Source of the DNA: Chromatiaceae bacterium
Lineage (GTDB): Bacteria > Pseudomonadota > Gammaproteobacteria > Chromatiales > Chromatiaceae
DNA: 8,872 bases
Direction: 5' to 3'
Assembly: GCA_012962365.1 (NCBI GenBank)
Contig: DTXR01000555.1
Coordinates: 1 to 8,872 of the forward strand
The notes beneath the pieces were generated by a model. It was given only the letters and a program-made list of their open reading frames with translations. It was not told the origin of the DNA and searched no databases. This document shows, one piece after another, positions 6,273 through 8,872 of the stretch. The position numbers were made by a program, and so were the translations under genes. Numbering within the stretch: the first letter of the stretch is position 1; each line of letters begins with the position of its first letter.

Positions 6273-6284
6273 GTAGCTTGCTAC
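6273..6284. terminator. Short palindrome between the convergent YfiR and glcF genes
   Basis: GTAGC-TT-GCTAC occupies the 8-bp gap between the two stop codons and overlaps the glcF stop. Its position suggests a shared bidirectional terminator. The stem is only 5 bp and no T-run follows on either side, so it is weak evidence at best. Confidence 0.2.
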
Positions 6285-7525
6285 TGTACCGGAGTATTCC
6301 CTGTCTCCAGCGCCTCGTCCAGCCACTCGATCCAGTGCCTGACAGGCCGTTCAGCCTTTTCCTGAAGATGCAGCAGGCAGCCGATATTGGCCGTAGCGAT
6401 CACCTCGCCGCCTGCTTTTTCCAGTTGCAGCAGCTTGTTTTCACGCAGCGTCCCTGACAGCTTTGGCTGGGTGATGGAATAGGTGCCGGCCGAGCCGCAA
6501 CACAGGTGCGCATCTTCCGGTTCACGCACATCGAAGCCCGTTTCCCGCAGCAGCGCTTCTGTATGACCCTGGCCTTTTAGGCCATGCTGCAAGGTGCAGG
6601 GGCTATGGAAGCTGATGGTGGGGGCGTCTTCCGGGACGCGAAGTGCCGATATATCCTGTTTTGCAAGAAATTCGCCGATCTCCATGCAATAGGGTTGAAG
6701 GCGTAGCGATTTGTCGTGATATTTACTGTTTTCAGGGAACAGCAGCGGGTATTCCTTTATCTCCAGCGCGCAGGCGCTGGCGGTCACGACCAGAGCTTCT
6801 GCTCCTTCATCGATAAGCGTCAGCCAGCGGTCGATGTTGTTTTGCGCCATGTTGCGAGCGGTTTCGATGTCATCGAGGTGGTGATTTACCGCGCCGCAGC
6901 AGGATTCGCCAGTTGCATCGAGGGATTGAATACCCAGCCGCTGCAATATCCTGCGGGTGGCCGCGTTGATGGAAGTGGCGACGACAGATTGCACGCAGCC
7001 CTGAAACAGGATGATCTTGCGGTGACAGTTCTGTGGCTGCAATGCCTGTTGGGCCTTGTTGTCAGCATCCGGAATTTTATGGCGCAATGCGAGAGGCAAC
7101 AGAGGACGGAACAGGCGGGCGGCCCGGAACATTGGCGCCAGCCGCCGGGGGTAGGGCAATGTCGCTCTGAGTATGTGGCGCAGACTGCGTTGGGCAAATG
7201 GCAGGGGCGCCAGTTCGTAGGCGAGGTGGCGACCGACGTGCAGCAGACGCAAATAATGGACACCGGAAGGGCAGGTGGTTTCGCAGGAGCGGCAGCCCAG
7301 GCAGCGATCCAGGTGCGTACGGGCATCCTTACCGGCCTGACCGGTTTCCAGGATCTGCTTGATCAGATAGATGCGCCCCCGGGGACCGTCCAGTTCGTTT
7401 CCCAGTAGCTGATAGGTCGGGCAGGTGGCGGTGCAGAAACCGCAATGGACGCAGCGGCGCAGAATGGCCTCGGCTTCCTGCAGGGCTACCGATGGGGTGA
7501 TGCTTTTACTGATATGGGTTTCCAT
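6281..7525 (-). CDS. glcF: Glycolate oxidase iron-sulfur subunit GlcF
   Basis: This 414-residue protein is the iron-sulfur subunit of glycolate oxidase (glycolate dehydrogenase), which passes electrons from the flavin subunits GlcD and GlcE towards the membrane quinone pool while glycolate becomes glyoxylate. The N-terminus carries two 4Fe-4S ferredoxin motifs: Cys25, Cys28, Cys31, Cys35 (CVHCGFCTATC) and Cys75, Cys78, Cys81, Cys85 (CLGCRSCETTC). Two cysteine-rich CCG domains follow, with Cys177 and Cys209-Cys210-Gly211 (ESCCGAVNHH), then Cys310 and Cys342-Cys343-Gly344 (LCCGSAGTYS). The length is close to that of E. coli GlcF. It starts 4 nt after the glcE stop codon and has no strong ribosome binding site, which suggests translational coupling. 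It is the last gene of the glc set here and converges with the YfiR gene, with 8 bp between stop codons. Confidence 0.96.
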   Translation of the reverse strand: METHISKSITPSVALQEAEAILRRCVHCGFCTATCPTYQLLGNELDGPRGRIYLIKQILETGQAGKDARTHLDRCLGCRSCETTCPSGVHYLRLLHVGRHLAYELAPLPFAQRSLRHILRATLPYPRRLAPMFRAARLFRPLLPLALRHKIPDADNKAQQALQPQNCHRKIILFQGCVQSVVATSINAATRRILQRLGIQSLDATGESCCGAVNHHLDDIETARNMAQNNIDRWLTLIDEGAEALVVTASACALEIKEYPLLFPENSKYHDKSLRLQPYCMEIGEFLAKQDISALRVPEDAPTISFHSPCTLQHGLKGQGHTEALLRETGFDVREPEDAHLCCGSAGTYSITQPKLSGTLRENKLLQLEKAGGEVIATANIGCLLHLQEKAERPVRHWIEWLDEALETGNTPVQ

Positions 7526-7529
7526 CAGC

Positions 7530-8561
7530 TTACAGTTCCGGATACAGGCGGCCAGGATTGAATATGCCCTTCGGGTCGAAGGCCTGCTTGAGTTGCTGGT
7601 GCTGCCTCATCAAGACCGGCGTCAAGGGTTGGAATGGGCCGTTGCTGAATGCGCTGGCATGTCCACCGGCAGCGGCAGCGATTTTCTGTATGTCGGCAGC
7701 GGGCGCTGCGCTGAGCAGCCAGCGCTGGGCGCCACCCCAGTCCAGCAGATAATTGCCGGGCAGTGCCAGTTTGCCCGTTGCGCGGGGCAGAGACAGCCGC
7801 CACAGGGGAAGCTCACTGGTGAAAAAGGGCAGCTTTTGCTCCTTCAGATCCTGCCAGAAGGGGGGATTTTCCAGTGCTTCGCCGCCAATCTGTTTGCGCG
7901 CATGCTCCACTGCGCCAGGTGTACCGCTGAGCCTGATCCACAGTTTTCCATCATGCCAGGCGGCGCCACTCAGGGGTAAGGGCTGGCGGTTCCAGCGAAT
8001 GAATTTTTGCAGCGCTGATGCTTCATCGTCCTGTTGGCAGAGGGTGATCTCCCGGCGAGGTGCGGGGATGGTCTTGATGCTCAGTTCCAGCAACAGTCCC
8101 AGGCTGCCAAATGCACCGCATTGCAAGCGGGAAACGTCGTAGCCGGCCACGTTCTTGATCACCTCGCCACCGAAATGCAGGAGCTTGGCCTCGCCGTTGA
8201 TCAACCGGCAGCCCAGCACGAAATCCCGTGCCGCGCCTCGCCACGGACGCGATGGCCCCGACAGGCCGCTGGCGATGGCGCCGCCCAGGGTCGCGCTCGA
8301 CGAAAAATGCGGTGGCTCGAAAGGCAGCATCTGCGCACTGCGCGCCAGCAGGGTTTCGATTTCAGCCAGGCGGGTGCCGGCGCGGGCGCGGATGAACAGC
8401 TCTTCCGGCTGGTAGTCGATGATGCCGGTCAGTTTAGTGGTGGAAATGTATGAGTCGGTTTCCCTGGGCTGCCCCAGAAAATGCTTGCTGCCGCCGCCCT
8501 GAATAGTGAGCGTTCTGCCTTGCTCGAAGGCTTCCAGGATTTGCGCCTGCAATGCCTGCAT
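7530..8561 (-). CDS. glcE: Glycolate oxidase FAD-binding subunit GlcE
   Basis: This 343-residue protein is the second flavin subunit of glycolate oxidase and is homologous to GlcD but shorter. The FAD-binding (PCMH-type) domain fills about residues 1-165: TIQGGGSKHFLG (19-30), MLPFEPP (78-84), ATLGGAIASGLSGPSRP (90-106), ARDFVLGCRLINGEA (111-125) and GGEVIKNVAGYDVSRLQCGA (131-150). The C-terminus has AFDPKGIFNPGRLYPEL, the usual end block of this family. The start is set at 8561, where the ATG shares one base with the glcD stop (TGATG). The frame is open further upstream to 8804, but that part lies inside glcD and reads as an Arg/His/Gln-rich sequence unlike any GlcE N-terminus. The coupling TGATG, with a weak ribosome binding site, implies translation linked to glcD. 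Confidence 0.96.
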   Translation of the reverse strand: MQALQAQILEAFEQGRTLTIQGGGSKHFLGQPRETDSYISTTKLTGIIDYQPEELFIRARAGTRLAEIETLLARSAQMLPFEPPHFSSSATLGGAIASGLSGPSRPWRGAARDFVLGCRLINGEAKLLHFGGEVIKNVAGYDVSRLQCGAFGSLGLLLELSIKTIPAPRREITLCQQDDEASALQKFIRWNRQPLPLSGAAWHDGKLWIRLSGTPGAVEHARKQIGGEALENPPFWQDLKEQKLPFFTSELPLWRLSLPRATGKLALPGNYLLDWGGAQRWLLSAAPAADIQKIAAAAGGHASAFSNGPFQPLTPVLMRQHQQLKQAFDPKGIFNPGRLYPEL

Positions 8562-8872
8562 CAGAAGCGCTCGAGTTCCGGGAAAGGCAGTTTCCCGTTG
8601 TGTACATGCATGGCGCCCAGTTCGGCGCAGCGGTGCAGGGTGGGAATGGCTTTGCCGGGATTGAGCAGCCCTTTGGGGTCGAAAGCCGTTTTGATGGCGT
8701 GAAATTGGGTCAGTTCCAGCGCCTGGAACTGCACGCACATTTGGTCGATCTTCTCGCTGCCTACGCCGTGCTCGCCGGTGATGGTGCCACCGACCTCCAC
8801 GCACAGGCTGAGGATATCGCCACCAAAACGCTCGGCCTTTTCCAATTCTCCCGGTTTGTTTGCATCATAGAG
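8561..8872 (-). CDS. glcD: Glycolate oxidase catalytic FAD subunit GlcD, C-terminal part (cut by window edge)
   Basis: Only the last 103 residues are in the window; the reading frame is open to the edge, so the start lies beyond it. GlcD is the catalytic flavoprotein that oxidises glycolate (and related 2-hydroxy acids) to glyoxylate. The visible part contains the family end blocks VEVGGTITGEHGVGSEK, AFDPKGLLNPGKAIPTLH and RCAELGAMHVHNGKLPFPE before a terminal LERF, which closely match the C-terminus of E. coli GlcD as I remember it. The His in GEHGVG (residue 35 of the visible part) belongs to the conserved active-site region of this flavoprotein family. It overlaps glcE by 1 nt and heads the order glcD-glcE-glcF. 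A regulator such as glcC, or a permease, may lie outside the window. Confidence 0.95.
   Translation of the reverse strand, partial: LYDANKPGELEKAERFGGDILSLCVEVGGTITGEHGVGSEKIDQMCVQFQALELTQFHAIKTAFDPKGLLNPGKAIPTLHRCAELGAMHVHNGKLPFPELERF

Noticed and set aside
6716..7408. Long open frame on the plus strand opposite glcF (230 codons)
   Set aside because: It lies wholly antisense to a clear GlcF gene, has low-complexity Ala/Gln/Gly-rich translation and no recognisable motif; it is a by-product of GC-rich codon use.
8562..8804. Upstream extension of the glcE reading frame
   Set aside because: It lies inside the conserved glcD end in another frame; the translation is Arg/His/Gln-rich and unlike GlcE, and the TGATG overlap gives a natural start at 8561.

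Overview
The window looks like chromosomal DNA from a free-living gammaproteobacterium. This rests on protein families and gene style (c4-type cytochromes, a TonB-dependent receptor, a YfiR-family periplasmic protein, a GGDEF-EAL protein and the glcDEF glycolate oxidase set), not on any marker gene, so the lineage is an inference. I see no rRNA, tRNA, CRISPR array, insertion sequence or phage gene.

Left part, plus strand: an 89-residue protein of unknown function (81-350) is followed 18 nt later by a membrane-anchored GGDEF-EAL protein (369-2012). The GGDEF half has lost its catalytic motif and the EAL half is intact, so the protein is probably a c-di-GMP phosphodiesterase. A promoter-like stretch with a perfect inverted repeat (2092-2139) then leads into two exported c-type cytochromes: a monoheme one (2191-2499) and a diheme c4 (2586-3191). 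Each is closed by its own rho-independent terminator, and the monoheme protein is about 63% identical to the first domain of the c4.

Middle, plus strand: a TonB-dependent outer-membrane receptor (3376-5433), a possible 58-codon small ORF (5492-5668) and a YfiR-family periplasmic protein (5706-6272). YfiR proteins normally restrain a membrane diguanylate cyclase (YfiN), but none is encoded here. The TonB receptor/YfiR pair therefore looks like an outer-membrane-to-periplasm signalling module whose cyclase lies elsewhere or has been replaced.

Right part, minus strand: glcD (3' end only, running off the window), glcE and glcF, tightly packed with a TGATG overlap and a 4-nt gap. They encode the three-subunit glycolate oxidase (glycolate to glyoxylate). 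glcF and the YfiR gene converge with 8 bp between their stop codons.

The window joins electron-carrier genes and glycolate oxidation with two c-di-GMP-related loci. Only the glc genes form a clear single pathway; a functional link between the blocks is conjecture. Nothing here is clearly a new system. The least explained parts are the 89-residue protein paired with the phosphodiesterase, the orphan TonB/YfiR pair, and the small ORF and hairpins between them.
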